Positions 6,909 to 14,080 of a stretch of 21,477 nucleotides of DNA are shown one piece after another (position 1 is the first letter of the stretch; every line of letters begins with the position of its first letter). The stretch is from contig VBHE01000140.1 in the NCBI GenBank assembly GCA_005889515.1, positions 1 through 21,477 on the forward strand. The letters run 5' to 3'. A model generated the notes under the pieces. That model ran no database searches and had not been told where the DNA came from. It saw only the letters and a program-made list of their open reading frames with translations. This stretch comes from Chloroflexota bacterium (GTDB lineage Bacteria > Chloroflexota > Dormibacteria > Aeolococcales > Aeolococcaceae). The translations under genes were made by a program, and so were the position numbers.

Positions 6909-8215
6909 GGCGGGCCGTCGACGTCGAGGCGCTGCTGCCGACGGCGCAGCACCAGCACCACGGCGACGAGGACGAGGAGAAGCTCGGCGACGACCGGGAA
7001 CGGCCAGTGGAAGACCGCCCCGGCGAGCCGCGCCGGCCCCGACTGCTCGGGTTCGACGATCGGCTCGACCGCGATCGCCCTCGGAGTCGTGTGCGCCGAG
7101 GGCAGCGGCGCCGAGGTGGCGGGCGCGGTGCCCTTCTCACCGGTGACCGCCGCCGGCGGCGGCACGGTGTCGTCGACCTCGCTGTAGAGGGCGGCGCCGC
7201 CCTGGGGGGGGTCGACGGCGATCAGCAGCAGCGGCGGGTGCGCCGCGGCGACGGCGATCGAGGAGACCGAGCGCCGGTCGGCGGGAAGCCCCTTGTCGGC
7301 GGCGACGAAGGTGCCACCGCCGTCGGTGGAGCGGAGGATCGTCCCCCCGCTGCTGCCGCCGGCGTCGCTCCCCGCGTAGACGAGGTTGGGATCGAGCTGG
7401 CTGAAGCCGAGGTCGGTCACCGAGAGCTGCTCGGCGATCCCTGTGCTCGGGGTCCAGCTGGTGCCGCCGTCGATGCTGTGGTAGGTGCCCTTGTTCGTCG
7501 CCACCACCAGGGGTCGGAACTGGGCCGACTGCGGCAGGGGGCCGGCGGCGAGCGAGGACACCACCGCGGTGGCGGGGAGGCCCTGCTGGAGCGGCTCCCA
7601 GGTGGGGCCTGGGCCGGCGTTGCGGAAGAGGAAGCCGCTCCCGGAGCCGCCGTCAGTGCCCGCCACCAGGGTGAACTGGGGCGAGTTCGCGGCGACGGCG
7701 ATGGCGCTGACGTCGTAGCCGTCGAGCCCCGCGGCCCGCCACGTGGCTCCGTCGACGCTCACCGCGACGCCGTTGCTCGTCCCCACCGCCAGCCCGCCGA
7801 GGCCGAAGGCGAGGGCGCGCACGTTGCGGTCGGGGAGCCCGGTCGACACCTCCCGCCAGGTGGTCCCGCCGTCGTCGCTGCGCGCGACCCCGCCGCCGGC
7901 GAGCCCGGCGTAGGCGGTGTGCGCCGGACGGACGTCGAAGCCGACGACCCAGGCGCGGACGCCGTGGACCGGGGTGGCGCGCCAGGTCTGTCCGCCGTCG
8001 GTGGTGCGGTACACACCGGCGTCGGTGGCGGCCAGGGCGGTGGCGGGGAGCGCGGGGTTGAAGGCCACCGACCAGATCCTCGCGCCGCCGAGCCCCGGGA
8101 GCACCCCCACCCTGCCCCAGTCGGCGGCGATCGCCGGTCGCGTGATCGGCGCCAGAGTGGCGAGGAGGGCGACGAGGACGGCGGCGGCCGCCCTGCGGGC
8201 AGCGGTGATCACCAT
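6905..8215 (-). CDS. Exported, membrane-anchored BNR/beta-propeller protein
   Basis: A 436-residue protein with a signal peptide (hydrophobic about residues 7-30). Repeated propeller blades carry Asp-box-like motifs: TTDGGQTW, SDDGGTTW, SVDGATW, SIDGGTSW, STDGGGTF. A Pro/Thr/Ala-rich linker and one C-terminal membrane span (about 402-424) end in RRRQQR. The blades resemble Ycf48/sialidase-like propellers, but I see no catalytic residues for a sialidase, so the likely role is binding or scaffolding outside the membrane. It heads the operon and overlaps moxR by 4 nt. ATG 8215 is the longest start. GTG 8212, one codon later, sits exactly 7 nt from a TATCCT box and may be the real leaderless start. 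Confidence 0.82.
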   Translation of the reverse strand: MVITAARRAAAAVLVALLATLAPITRPAIAADWGRVGVLPGLGGARIWSVAFNPALPATALAATDAGVYRTTDGGQTWRATPVHGVRAWVVGFDVRPAHTAYAGLAGGGVARSDDGGTTWREVSTGLPDRNVRALAFGLGGLAVGTSNGVAVSVDGATWRAAGLDGYDVSAIAVAANSPQFTLVAGTDGGSGSGFLFRNAGPGPTWEPLQQGLPATAVVSSLAAGPLPQSAQFRPLVVATNKGTYHSIDGGTSWTPSTGIAEQLSVTDLGFSQLDPNLVYAGSDAGGSSGGTILRSTDGGGTFVAADKGLPADRRSVSSIAVAAAHPPLLLIAVDPPQGGAALYSEVDDTVPPPAAVTGEKGTAPATSAPLPSAHTTPRAIAVEPIVEPEQSGPARLAGAVFHWPFPVVAELLLVLVAVVLVLRRRQQRLDVDGPP

Positions 8216-8219
8216 GTCG

Positions 8220-8225
8220 AGGATA
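8220..8225 (-). promoter_or_regulatory. Candidate -10 box (TATCCT) for the propeller-moxR-VWA-RidA operon
   Basis: TATCCT on the minus strand ends 4 nt before ATG 8215 and 7 nt before GTG 8212. The 7-nt spacing is what a leaderless start at GTG would need. A short inverted repeat (GTCCG/CGGAC, 8233-8244) lies just upstream, after the purA stop. Confidence 0.4.
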
Positions 8226-8247
8226 GCGGGTCGTCCGTTCGGACCGC

Positions 8248-9515
8248 CTATCGGGGGATGAGCGAGCTCATCACGATGGTGTGCTCGCGGTCCGGTCCCA
8301 CCGACACTCCCTGCACCGGCGCGCCGCTCACCTCGCCGAGACGGGTGATGTACGCCCGCGCCGCATCCGGCAGGTCCTCCAGCCGGCGGCAGTCCCGGGT
8401 CGGGCTCTTCCAGCCGGGCATCTCCTCGTACACCGCCTCGCAGTGCTTGAGGTGGGAGATGGGTCGCCCTTGCTGACGTACTCGGTGCAGATCATGATCG
8501 GGTCGACACTGTCCAGAACGTCGAGCTTGGTGACGAAGATGGCGTCGATGCCGTTGGTGTTCACCGCGTAGCGTGCGACGGCGGCGTCGAACCAGCCCAC
8601 CCGCCGCGCCCGCCCGGTGACGGTGCCGAACTCCGCGCCCACCTCGCGGATGCGGTCACCGAGACCGTCGTGGAGCTCGGTGGGGAAGGGCCCGTAGCCC
8701 ACCCGGGTCGTGTACGCCTTGAACACCCCGATGGTGTTGGAGATCCGCGACGGCGGGATGCCGCTGCCGGTGCAGGCCCCGCCCGCGGTCGGCGCCGACG
8801 AGGTGACGTACGGATAGGTGCCGAGGTCGATGTCGAGCATCACCCCCTGGGCGCCCTCGAGGAGGATGCGCTCGCCCCGGGAGATCGCGCCCTGGACGAT
8901 GGGGTAGATGTCGCGGATGTAGCGGTCGAGCAGCTCGCCGTAGTTGATGTACTCGTCGAGGATGGCCTGCTCGTCGAAGGGGTCGACACCGTAGAGCTTG
9001 GTGAGCGCCTCGTTCTTGAGCCGGAGCACGAAGCGCAGCTTCTTCTCCATGAACTTCGGCTTCTGCAGGTCGCCGATGCGGAAGCCGATCCGCCGCACCT
9101 TGTCCTCGTAGGTCGGGCCGATGCCGCGCGCGGTGGTCCCGAGGCGGTCGTCGCCGCGCTGCTGCTCGCCGAGCTTGTCGAAGGCGGGGTGGTAGGGCAT
9201 CACCATGTGGGCGCGGTCGCTGATCACCAGGTTGTCGGTGCTGATCCCCTGCGCCCGGAGGGTGTCGAGCTCGGCGAGGAACGCCCCGGGATCGACCACC
9301 ATGCCGTGGCCGATGACACAGGTGACACGCGGGTAGAGGATGCCGCTGGGGATGAGCTGGAAGCGGAACTCGCGGCCCTCGCTGACCACGGTGTGGCCGG
9401 CGTTGTTCCCGCCCTGCGAGCGCACCACCATGTCGACGCCGTCGGCGAGGAGGTCGATGACCTTCCCCTTCCCCTCGTCGCCCCACTGGCCGCCGACCAG
9501 GATCGTCACGCTCAT
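8248..9515 (-). pseudogene. purA: Adenylosuccinate synthetase, frameshifted near its C-terminus
   Basis: The product catalyses GTP-dependent joining of IMP and aspartate, the first committed step to AMP. ATG 9515 gives MSVTILVGGQWGDEGKGK, the GTP-binding N-terminus with the catalytic Asp and the following GKGK. Further family segments are NNAGHTVV, LIPSGIL, TARGIGPTYEDK, EGAQGVMLDIDLGTYPYVTSS and TRVGYGPFPTEL. The frame is intact to TEYVSKGD (about 8461), then shifts. The C-terminus (ISHLKHCEAVYEEMPGWK, then VSVGPDREHTIV) lies in another frame and stops at 8248. About 8 residues between KGD and ISHLK are missing compared with relatives. As purA is usually single-copy and essential, I suspect an error in the sequence; the type records the broken frame only. 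Confidence 0.92.
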
Positions 9516-9520
9516 GGCGG

Positions 9521-9536
9521 CCGGTAAGGCTACCGG
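9521..9536. promoter_or_regulatory. Perfect inverted repeat over the purA -10 region
   Basis: CCGGTA-AGGC-TACCGG is a perfect 6-bp inverted repeat in the 60-nt gap between divergent purA and the CPBP gene. It covers the minus-strand TAGCCT (9527-9532), 11 nt before the purA start and the best -10 candidate. It could be an operator or a chance GC-rich palindrome. Confidence 0.35.
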
Positions 9537-9565
9537 AAGTGCGCCGCGAGCGGGCGCCGGACCGC

Positions 9566-9571
9566 TATACA
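9566..9571 (+). promoter_or_regulatory. Candidate -10 box (TATACA) for the CPBP gene
   Basis: TATACA ends 7 nt before ATG 9579, the spacing for a leaderless transcript beginning at that ATG. No Shine-Dalgarno-like sequence is present upstream. This favours ATG 9579 over the adjacent GTG 9576. Confidence 0.45.
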
Positions 9572-9575
9572 GCGG

Positions 9576-10469
9576 GTGATGGAGCGTTCCCTCGACGGGT
9601 CGAGTGGGCCCGCGCGCCCCGATGGCGCGGCCTGGCACCCGCCGCTGCTGGCGCTGGTGGTCGCCGGCGCGGCGCTCGCCGCGGTGCTCCTCGGGCCCCG
9701 GGCCTTCGACACCGACCCGGTGGCGGTCGACCCCTTCGACGTGCGCCTCGCCGCGGTCGCCGTGGCGCTCGCGGCGGCCGGGCTCGCCTGGGGACGGCTC
9801 GCCGAGATCCGCGCCACCCTGCTCGCGGTGGCGGCGGTGGTGGCGCCCTGGTGCGCCTGGTCGGCGACCCCGCGGCTGCTCGACCGGCTCGCCGGCGGCC
9901 GGCTCTCCGAGAACCCCGAGCTGCTGATCGCCGGTGTCGTCTACCTCGCCCTGACCGCGGCGATCTGCCTGGTGGTGGTGCGCGGGTCGCCGGAGCGGTG
10001 GCGGCCGCGGCTGCGGCTGCTGGGCGTCCGGCCCGTCGCGCTCGCGATGGCGGTGCTCGGGTCGGCCGCGGTCGTGGGGATCGCCCTCGCCCTCCCCGCC
10101 GAACCGCTCGGACGCCTCGGCATTCCCGTGGTCGAGGTGCACCGCGACCTCCCCGTTCTCGGCCCGGCGCTCGCCCTCCAGGCGGCGGTCCAGGAGCTGC
10201 AGTTCCGGGGTCTGCTCCTCGGGGTCCTCGAGCGCTCGATGCGCCCCGCGGCGGCGAACGCCGCCCAGGCGCTCGCCTTCGGGCTCGCCCACATCGCGGT
10301 GATCTACGAGGGGCCGGCCTCGGGCCTGGTGCCGATCACCGTCGCCCTCGGGCTGGTGCTCGGCGCCCTGACCCGCTGGACCGGCTCGCTCTGGCCGGCG
10401 ATCGCGATCCACGTCACCCTCGAGGTCGGCGTCGCCATCGCCATCATCCCCGGCCTCTATGGGCAGTGA
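9576..10469 (+). CDS. CPBP-family (CAAX protease-like) integral membrane metalloprotease
   Basis: A multi-span membrane protein of 296-297 residues. The C-terminal half carries the three CPBP/ABI motifs. Motif 1 reads QELQFR (206-211) in place of EExxxR, so the first Glu is Gln while the second Glu and the Arg are kept. Motif 2 is FGLAH (F235, H239). Motif 3 is the HVTLE segment (H279). These residues form the Glu/His site of Rce1-like intramembrane proteases; some bacterial members act in bacteriocin immunity or surface-protein processing. The start is GTG 9576 or, more likely from the upstream -10 spacing, ATG 9579. Its 3' end overlaps the next gene by 11 nt, so the membrane protease and an exported propeller-like protein are co-expressed. 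Confidence 0.85.
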   Translation: MMERSLDGSSGPARPDGAAWHPPLLALVVAGAALAAVLLGPRAFDTDPVAVDPFDVRLAAVAVALAAAGLAWGRLAEIRATLLAVAAVVAPWCAWSATPRLLDRLAGGRLSENPELLIAGVVYLALTAAICLVVVRGSPERWRPRLRLLGVRPVALAMAVLGSAAVVGIALALPAEPLGRLGIPVVEVHRDLPVLGPALALQAAVQELQFRGLLLGVLERSMRPAAANAAQALAFGLAHIAVIYEGPASGLVPITVALGLVLGALTRWTGSLWPAIAIHVTLEVGVAIAIIPGLYGQ

Positions 10470-11316
10470 GCGGGCACACCGCGGGGTGGCGGCCGCGGTG
10501 GCGGCGGCCGGGCTCGCGCTGCTCGGCGGCGGGTCCGGGGCGGCGGCCACCGCCGAGCCGTGGTGGGTGCCGCTCGGCCTGCGCGGCCAGGCGGTGACCG
10601 CGGTCGTGCCCGCCGGCCCCGGCCTGATCGTGGTCGCCGGCGGCAGGCAGCGCTGCGTGGCCCTGCCGGGTGGCCCGCGGGCGCCGGTGTGCGCCCGCAT
10701 CCCCGGGCACCAGGGCGAGGGCGGCGGCCCGCGGTGGGCGCTTCGCGACGGGCGGGTGGTCGAGCAGGGGCCGGATGGGGGATCCCGGGTCGACCCCGGG
10801 AGCCCCGACCTCGGCGCCTCGGCGCGGCTCCTCGCCGCCCCCGCGGCGCTGCGCGGGGCGGTGGTGGCGGTCGCCGCCGACGGCACCGTGTGGAGGCGGG
10901 CCGAGACCGGGGGCTGGGGCCGCGCGCTGCTGCTCCTCCCCGCGGGGCTGCTCGCCGGGCCGCCCGCGGTCACCGGGGTGGCGGCGTTCGACGCAAGCCC
11001 GGTCACCACCGCGGTGTACCTCGCCACCGACGGGTACGCGGTGCTGGTCAGCACCGACGGCGGGGACGACTGGTTCCGGGCGGCGCCCGGGCTGCCCACG
11101 GGAGTCCTCGACATCGCCACGGACGGCGCGGCGCGAGCGGTCTACGCGGGGACCCGCGACGGGGTGTGGGTCCATCACCTCCAGGGCCTCCCGGCCCCGC
11201 CGGTGTACCCGCAGCAGGCGCTGCTCGCACGCTGGCTCGGAATCGCCGCCGTCGCCGTCGTGGCCACCCTCGCCGCGCTCGCGGCGCTCGCCCGGATCGG
11301 CCGGCGCCCCACCTGA
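10459..11316 (+). CDS. Exported propeller-like protein with C-terminal membrane anchor
   Basis: A 285-residue protein. A signal peptide (about residues 8-31, cut near AAATAEP) leads a domain with propeller-like repeats such as VSTDGGDDWFRAAPGLP and YAGTRDGVWVHH, the latter typical of BNR/Ycf48-like blades. Only one clear Asp-box is seen, so the fold assignment for the first half is weak. A single membrane span lies near the C-terminus (about 259-277), followed by RIGRRPT. The overall plan (signal, propeller, TM, basic tail) repeats that of the protein encoded at 6905-8215. ATG 10459 lies inside the end of the CPBP gene, which implies coupled translation. Function is unknown. Confidence 0.78.
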   Translation: MGSERAHRGVAAAVAAAGLALLGGGSGAAATAEPWWVPLGLRGQAVTAVVPAGPGLIVVAGGRQRCVALPGGPRAPVCARIPGHQGEGGGPRWALRDGRVVEQGPDGGSRVDPGSPDLGASARLLAAPAALRGAVVAVAADGTVWRRAETGGWGRALLLLPAGLLAGPPAVTGVAAFDASPVTTAVYLATDGYAVLVSTDGGDDWFRAAPGLPTGVLDIATDGAARAVYAGTRDGVWVHHLQGLPAPPVYPQQALLARWLGIAAVAVVATLAALAALARIGRRPT

Positions 11317-11318
11317 AC

Positions 11319-11417
11319 CTCGCAAACGAGACCAAAGCACCGAAAGGTTCGGCGCTTCGAGGCCGTTCATCGTGGTGGTGGATCCGGAGAGGAGCCCCCA
11401 GCACCTCGACCACCACG
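11319..11417 (+). other. Leader region with three inverted repeats before the His-rich tail gene
   Basis: The 114-nt gap between genes holds CTCG-CAAA-CGAG (11319-11330), CCGAA-AGG-TTCGG (11340-11352) and a 9-bp perfect repeat CGTGGTGGT/ACCACCACG (11371-11379 and 11409-11417, 29-nt loop). A GGAGAGGAG purine run sits in the last loop. The start codon follows 14 nt later. It may fold as an RNA leader or end the upstream transcript. No T-run follows and I match it to no known riboswitch. Confidence 0.3.
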
Positions 11418-11430
11418 GCGTGCACCCACG

Positions 11431-11886
11431 ATGAGACCACGGCTCGGCATCGTCCTCGGCGGAGCGGCCCTGAGCGGAATCGCCGCGGCCTTCCTCGCCT
11501 CCGGACAGCCCGGCCCGCCCACCGCGATCCAGCTGATCGCCCCGGCGAGCGTGACGGCCGGCGGCCTGCTCGGCGCCTCCGGCCACGCCGACGCGTCGCC
11601 AGGGCTGGCCCCCGGCTGGCTGCTGGTCCCGACCCTGCCCGGGCTCTCGGTCCCGTCCGCACCGTCCCAACAGCCCGCGTCGCCGGCCGCGGTGACGGCC
11701 CCGTCGGCCGGCGCGCCCGCCCCGACGCACGCGGCGACGCCGATCCCGGCGGTGCTCGCCTCCCTGCCGCTGCGGCTGCCGGTCGTCGACCAGGTCCTGC
11801 CCATCCTGCCGCTCCCGATCTCGCCGCCGCCGGTCCTGAACCACTCCGGCGGTCACCACCACGACGGCGGTCACCGGCGCGGATAG
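11431..11886 (+). CDS. Small secreted Pro/Ala-rich protein with His-rich C-terminus
   Basis: A 151-residue hypothetical protein. The N-terminal hydrophobic segment (about residues 5-24, after MRPR) looks like a signal peptide or anchor. The middle is rich in Pro, Ala, Leu and Ser with no recognisable domain. The end is NHSGGHHHDGGHRRG, with five His in the last fifteen residues, which suggests metal binding. No good ribosome site precedes ATG 11431, so the start is uncertain. An intrinsic terminator about 100 nt downstream of the stop, and codon use like its neighbours, support a real gene. A second small secreted protein with a His-rich tail is encoded at 15515-15931, although the sequences are not clearly related. 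Function unknown. Confidence 0.6.
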   Translation: MRPRLGIVLGGAALSGIAAAFLASGQPGPPTAIQLIAPASVTAGGLLGASGHADASPGLAPGWLLVPTLPGLSVPSAPSQQPASPAAVTAPSAGAPAPTHAATPIPAVLASLPLRLPVVDQVLPILPLPISPPPVLNHSGGHHHDGGHRRG

Positions 11887-11892
11887 CAGGTC

Positions 11893-12020
11893 GGGGCGAC
11901 CCGCAAGGTTCCGCCCCTGGTGGTCGTCTTTCAAGATGGCCACAGTTCCTCCAGCAGAGTGAGGACTGGTCACCCGCTGGGGAGACGGGGCCGGGCAGAG
12001 CGGCAGCCCGGCCCCGTTTT
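11893..12020 (+). ncRNA. Candidate structured RNA ending in an intrinsic terminator
   Basis: Consecutive hairpins fill the gap after the His-rich gene. GGGGCG/CGCCCC spans 11893-11917. A continuous 10-bp stem spans 11920-11943 with loop UUCA and two G-U pairs. A third hairpin (AGU-CCUC/GAGG-ACU with one bulged U) spans 11944-11967. A strong terminator follows. Compensating G-U pairs in the second stem hint at RNA-level structure. It could be a small RNA, a structured 3' UTR or an attenuator before the YyaL-like gene. I recognise no known family. Confidence 0.35.
11985..12020 (+). terminator. Rho-independent terminator
   Basis: A perfect 12-bp stem, ACGGGGCCGGGC (11985-11996) with GCCCGGCCCCGT (12006-12017), and a 9-nt loop run straight into TTTT (12017-12020). 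The orientation is for + strand transcripts. It separates the CPBP-to-His-rich group from the YyaL-like gene, which has its own -10 candidate just downstream. Confidence 0.85.
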
Positions 12021-12043
12021 CTCGTCCGGGGGGACGGTTGCGC

Positions 12044-12049
12044 TAGCGT
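12044..12049 (+). promoter_or_regulatory. Candidate -10 box (TAGCGT) for the YyaL-like gene
   Basis: TAGCGT lies 10 nt before ATG 12060, directly after the terminator. The context GCGCTAGCGTGG is nearly repeated as GCGCTATCGTGG at 21427-21438, before the start at the window's end. Confidence 0.4.
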
Positions 12050-12059
12050 GGGCGACGAC

Positions 12060-14044
12060 ATGCCCAACCGCCTCGCCGGCGAGACCAGCCCCTACTTGCT
12101 CCAGCACCGCGACAACCCCGTCGACTGGTGGCCGTGGTGCGACGAGGCCTTCGAGGAGGCGCGGCGGCTCGACAAGCCGGTGCTGCTCAGCGTCGGCTAC
12201 AGCGCCTGTCACTGGTGCCACGTGATGGCCCACGAGTCCTTCGAGAACCCCCAGATCGCGGCCGTCCAGAACGAGCTCTTCGTGAACATCAAGGTCGACC
12301 GCGAGGAGCGTCCGGACGTCGACGGCATCTACATGCAGGCGGTGGTCGCGCTCACCGGCCAGGGTGGATGGCCGATGACCGTCTTCCTCACCCCCGGCGG
12401 CGTGCCCTTCTTCGGCGGCACCTACTTCCCCCCCGACGACCGCATGCAGATGCGCGGCTTCCCGAGCATCCTGCGCGCCGTCGCCCAGGCCTACCGCGAG
12501 CAGCGCGAGGCCGTCGACCAGACCGGGCAGCAGCTCCGCCAGGCGCTGTCGCCGCCGCGCCTGCCCGAGGGCGAGCTGAGCGCGGCGCCGCTCGACGAGG
12601 CCTGCCGGAAGCTGGTCCAGGACACCGACCAGCGCTACGGCGGCTTCGGCGGGGCGCCGAAGTTCCCGCACCCGGCCGCCCTCGACCTGCTGCTGCGACG
12701 GTATCGGGCGACCGGGGACGCGGCGTCTACGACCAGGTCGGCGGCGGCTTCCACCGCTACGCCGTCGACGGACAGTGGGCCGTGCCCCACTTCGAGAAGA
12801 TGCTCTACGACAACGCCCAGCTGGCTCCCGTGTACCTGCACGCCTGGCAGCTCAGCGGCGAGGAGCGCTGGCGGCGGACCGCCACCGACGTGCTCGACTA
12901 CGCGCTGCGCGAGATGCGGCTGCCCGGCGGCGGCTTCGCCTCCTCGCAGGACGCCGACAGCGGCGGGGTCGAGGGCAGCTTCTTCGTCTGGACGCCGGAG
13001 CAGCTCCGTGAGGTGCTCGGCGACGAGGACGGCAGCCTGGCAGCCCGGCTCTTCGGCGTCGTCGGCGGTGGCAACTTCGAGCACGGCACGACGGTGCTCT
13101 CGCTGCCGTTCCCGCTCGAGCAGGTGGCGATCAGCCTCGACCTCGACGCCACCGCGATGCGCAGCCAGGTCGACGAGATCCGCTCCCGGCTGTACGTCGC
13201 ACGCGAGCAGCGCGCGCACCCGGGGCGCGACGACAAGGTGGTCACCGCGTGGAACGGGCTGATGCTCCGTGCCCTCGCCGAGGTGGGGGGCGCCCTCGAC
13301 CGGGCCGACTACGTCGACGCGGCGCGGGATCTCGCGGCCTTTCTGCTCACGGACCTGGTGCGCGACGGCGTGGTGCTGCGGACATGGAAGGACGGCGAGG
13401 CCAAGATCACCGGCTTCCTCGAGGACGTCGCGAGCCTCGCCGACGGGCTGCTCACCCTCTACGAGGTGACCGGCGAGCCGCGCTGGTACGAGGCGGCGCG
13501 GCGGCTGTGTGACGGCATGGTCGAGCGCTACTTCGAGCCCACCGCCGGCTTCTACGACACCGCGATCGACGGCGACCCGCTGCTGGTGCGACCGCGCACC
13601 CTCGACGACAACGCCGTTCCCGCCGGGCGCTCGACCGCGGCGCTCGCCCTGCTGCGGCTCTCGCTGCTCAGCGGTGAGGGACGCTGGCGCGAGGTCGCCG
13701 AGCGCACCGTCGCACCGCTGGCGAGCGCCATCGGCCGGGCGCCCGTCGGGCTCGGCAACCTCGCCTGGGCTCTGGATCTCGCCCTCGCCGACACCCGCGA
13801 GGTCGCGATCGCCGGCGACGCCGAGGCGGAGGACACCCGCACCATGGTGCGCGCCGTGCTCGACCGCTGGAACCCGTGGCGGGTGCTCGCATGGGGCGAG
13901 GCCGACGGCGTGCCGTTGCTCGACGGACGCCCCGCGGTCGGTGGCCACGCGACCGCGTACGTGTGTCGCGGCTTCGTGTGCGATGCGCCGACGAGCGCGG
14001 TGGCGGAGCTGCAGACGGCGTTGGAGGTGCGGCCGCCGAGCTGA
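12060..14044 (+). pseudogene. YyaL/SSP411-like thioredoxin-domain protein (DUF255), frameshifted
   Basis: A protein of about 660 residues. The N-terminal thioredoxin-like domain starts MPNRLAGETSPYLLQHRDNP and has the SACHWCHVM motif (C50, C53), then VDREERPDVDGIYM and GQGGWPMTVFLTP. The C-terminal part is an alpha/alpha-barrel resembling glycoside-processing enzymes, with DQVGGGFHRY, VPHFEKMLYDNAQLA, QDADSGGVEGSFFVW and DDKVVTAWNGLM. The family is widespread and poorly understood; a redox or sugar-related role is assumed. Up to YRATGD (about 12720) one frame is used; from GVYDQVGGG onward another is used to the stop at 14044. About 15-20 residues usually found between these points (a helix of the ALxMVxxTLxxMAxGG kind) are absent. 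Similar GC-rich words at the join (gcggcg) would fit deletion between short repeats. Gene and family are certain; the frame is broken in this sequence. Confidence 0.9.
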
Positions 14045-14045
14045 G

Positions 14046-14068
14046 GCGGCGGCGTCGACCCCCGCCGC
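14046..14068. terminator. GC-rich hairpin between convergent genes
   Basis: GCGGCGG (14046-14052) and CCGCCGC (14062-14068) form a 7-bp stem with a 9-nt loop in the 36-nt gap between two convergent genes. It could serve as a bidirectional terminator, but neither side has a T-run. Confidence 0.35.
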
Positions 14069-14080
14069 GGCTTCGCGCCC

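Noticed and set aside
9516..11120. Upstream extension of the purA frame, giving a protein of about 930 residues
   Set aside because: The extra N-terminal part is antisense to the CPBP and propeller-like genes and has no domain-like sequence. PurA begins naturally at MSVTILVGGQWG.
11319..11352. Possible cyclic di-GMP riboswitch (GCAAAC and CAAAGC words)
   Set aside because: The words are in the wrong arrangement, and the conserved core and second stem of that riboswitch are not present.
11887..11985. Cobalamin, SAM, T-box, SRP or 6S RNA
   Set aside because: I checked for their conserved boxes and found none; only generic hairpins remain.
10560..12059. Upstream extension of the YyaL-like frame
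   Set aside because: It overlaps two better-supported genes in another frame, is Arg/Gly/Pro-rich without motifs, and crosses a strong terminator. The family N-terminus is at 12060.
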